Source: JAJFTV01 sp964426355 (GTDB taxonomy: Bacteria; Chloroflexota; Anaerolineae; Anaerolineales; Anaerolineaceae). Taken from it: DNA of 15,252 nt. Position numbers and translations under genes: made by a program. Where the stretch lies: assembly GCA_964426355.1 (NCBI GenBank), contig CAYRRA010000107.1:1-15252 (forward strand). Direction: 5' to 3'. Below are positions 14,834 to 15,252 of the stretch, in pieces; the stretch's first letter is position 1; each line of letters starts with the position of its first letter. Under the pieces are notes generated by a model that worked only from the letters and a program-made list of their open reading frames with translations, searched no databases and had not been told where the DNA came from.

Positions 14834-14936
14834 TTTTATTGCTATTTTCGATTCATGCATCAACCACTTAACACCATGATGCAGGTCTTCTATATGAGGC
14901 GTTCTTCCTGTGAATAATGGCAACAAATCAAGTAAA

Positions 14937-15252
14937 ATGACACCTGTTTTCTTTGCAGATCAGATTGAGTTCAGAAAGTGGCTGGAAGAAAACCACAAGA
15001 CTGAAACAGAATTACTGGTAGGGTACTACAAAGTATCAACCGGACGACCATCGATGACCTGGTCACAATCTGTAGACCAGGCTCTCTGTTTTGGCTGGAT
15101 TGATGGGATACGTAGATCAATCGATGCGGAATCATACTGCATCCGCTTTACTCCCCGAAAACCGACCAGTATCTGGAGTAATATCAATATTAAAAAGGTA
15201 GAAGAGCTCACACAGAAAGGACTGATGACAGAAGCAGGACTTGAAGCTTATA
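14937..15252 (+). CDS. YdeI/OmpD-associated family protein (3' end beyond the window)
   Basis: The first 105 residues are visible and the frame is open to the window edge. The start MTPVFFADQIEFRKWLEENH is followed by YYKVSTGRPSMTW, DQALCFGWIDGIRRSID, and RFTPRKPTSIWSNINIKKVEEL. These are the characteristic blocks of the YdeI/OmpD-associated family, sometimes named bacteriocin-protection proteins. The biochemical function is not known; E. coli YdeI has been linked to stress and antimicrobial-peptide tolerance. ATG 14937 was chosen because the family sequence starts there. There is no visible link to its neighbours. Confidence 0.88.
   Translation, partial: MTPVFFADQIEFRKWLEENHKTETELLVGYYKVSTGRPSMTWSQSVDQALCFGWIDGIRRSIDAESYCIRFTPRKPTSIWSNINIKKVEELTQKGLMTEAGLEAY

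Larger units (their letters stand above)
14619..14936. other. 318-bp intergenic region without a gene
   Basis: Contents in order: the ATPase promoter-operator (14621-14669), C-rich 7-bp units (TCACTCC, CCGCGCC twice, 14693-14713), copy 2 of the 48-bp repeat (14711-14759), an inverted repeat (14817-14832), and the upstream region of the ydeI-like gene. A weak -7-like TATTTTCG (14843-14850) has no well-spaced -33 partner. A tiny frame ATG 14917 to TGA 14940 (MATNQVK) overlaps the next gene's start as ATGA. No tRNA or longer ORF was seen. Confidence 0.7.

Noticed and set aside
1..15252. The window considered as a defence island (two ATPases, AbiE pair, YdeI-like gene).
   Set aside because: Only the AbiE pair has an established link to phage defence; the enzymes and the copper operon between them are ordinary, and the ATPase and YdeI families have no proven defence role.

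Overview
The window looks like a piece of a Bacteroidota genome, probably Bacteroidales or a related order. This rests on three things: metal-efflux families typical of that phylum (an HYC_CC_PP-type secreted protein, a CusB with a C-terminal DUF3347, and the gene order A-C-B followed by an HMA protein); two promoters of the Bacteroides type (TTTG, about 19-20 bases, then TAnnTTTG); and the lack of clear Shine-Dalgarno sequences. The species cannot be named from this sequence. No rRNA, tRNA, CRISPR array, transposase or integrase was seen.

Layout. Bases 1-1149 hold the C-terminal 382 residues of an AAA ATPase (+), cut only at its N terminus. It ends inside a 7-bp-periodic, C-rich tract (about 1111-1306) that also supplies the start codon of the next gene. 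Bases 1294-3895 hold two + strand enzymes: an ornithine cyclodeaminase/mu-crystallin family NAD(P) enzyme and a one-chain [4Fe-4S] L-serine dehydratase, probably co-transcribed. The serine dehydratase stop interlocks with the stop of a large convergent operon on the minus strand. Read 5'->3', that operon (11667 down to 3892) encodes a small HYC_CC_PP secreted protein, a CusA-type RND pump, a TolC-type outer-membrane channel, a CusB-type adaptor with an N-terminal metal-binding domain and a C-terminal DUF3347, and a secreted HMA-domain protein. Pump, channel and adaptor should form one envelope-spanning efflux complex. The three methionines that bind Cu(I)/Ag(I) in E. coli CusA are all present, so copper (or silver) is the best substrate guess. 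No regulator gene is visible.

Bases 11934-13260 hold an AbiE-like type IV toxin-antitoxin pair (minus strand), flanked by imperfect direct repeats that share a 14-bp identical core. Bases 13425-14618 encode an AAA_14/DUF4143 ATPase (minus) with a compact candidate operator-promoter. After a 318-bp gap with repeats, the start of a YdeI/OmpD-associated protein gene (+) runs off the window.

The most unusual feature is the non-coding DNA. Several intergenic stretches are built from 7-bp-phased degenerate units, and a 48-bp element occurs twice in the same orientation, at 1143 and 14711, bracketing nearly all genes here. In places the tract supplies the end or start of a reading frame. The enzymes and pumps themselves belong to known families; the best candidate for something undescribed is this heptamer-phased repeat system.
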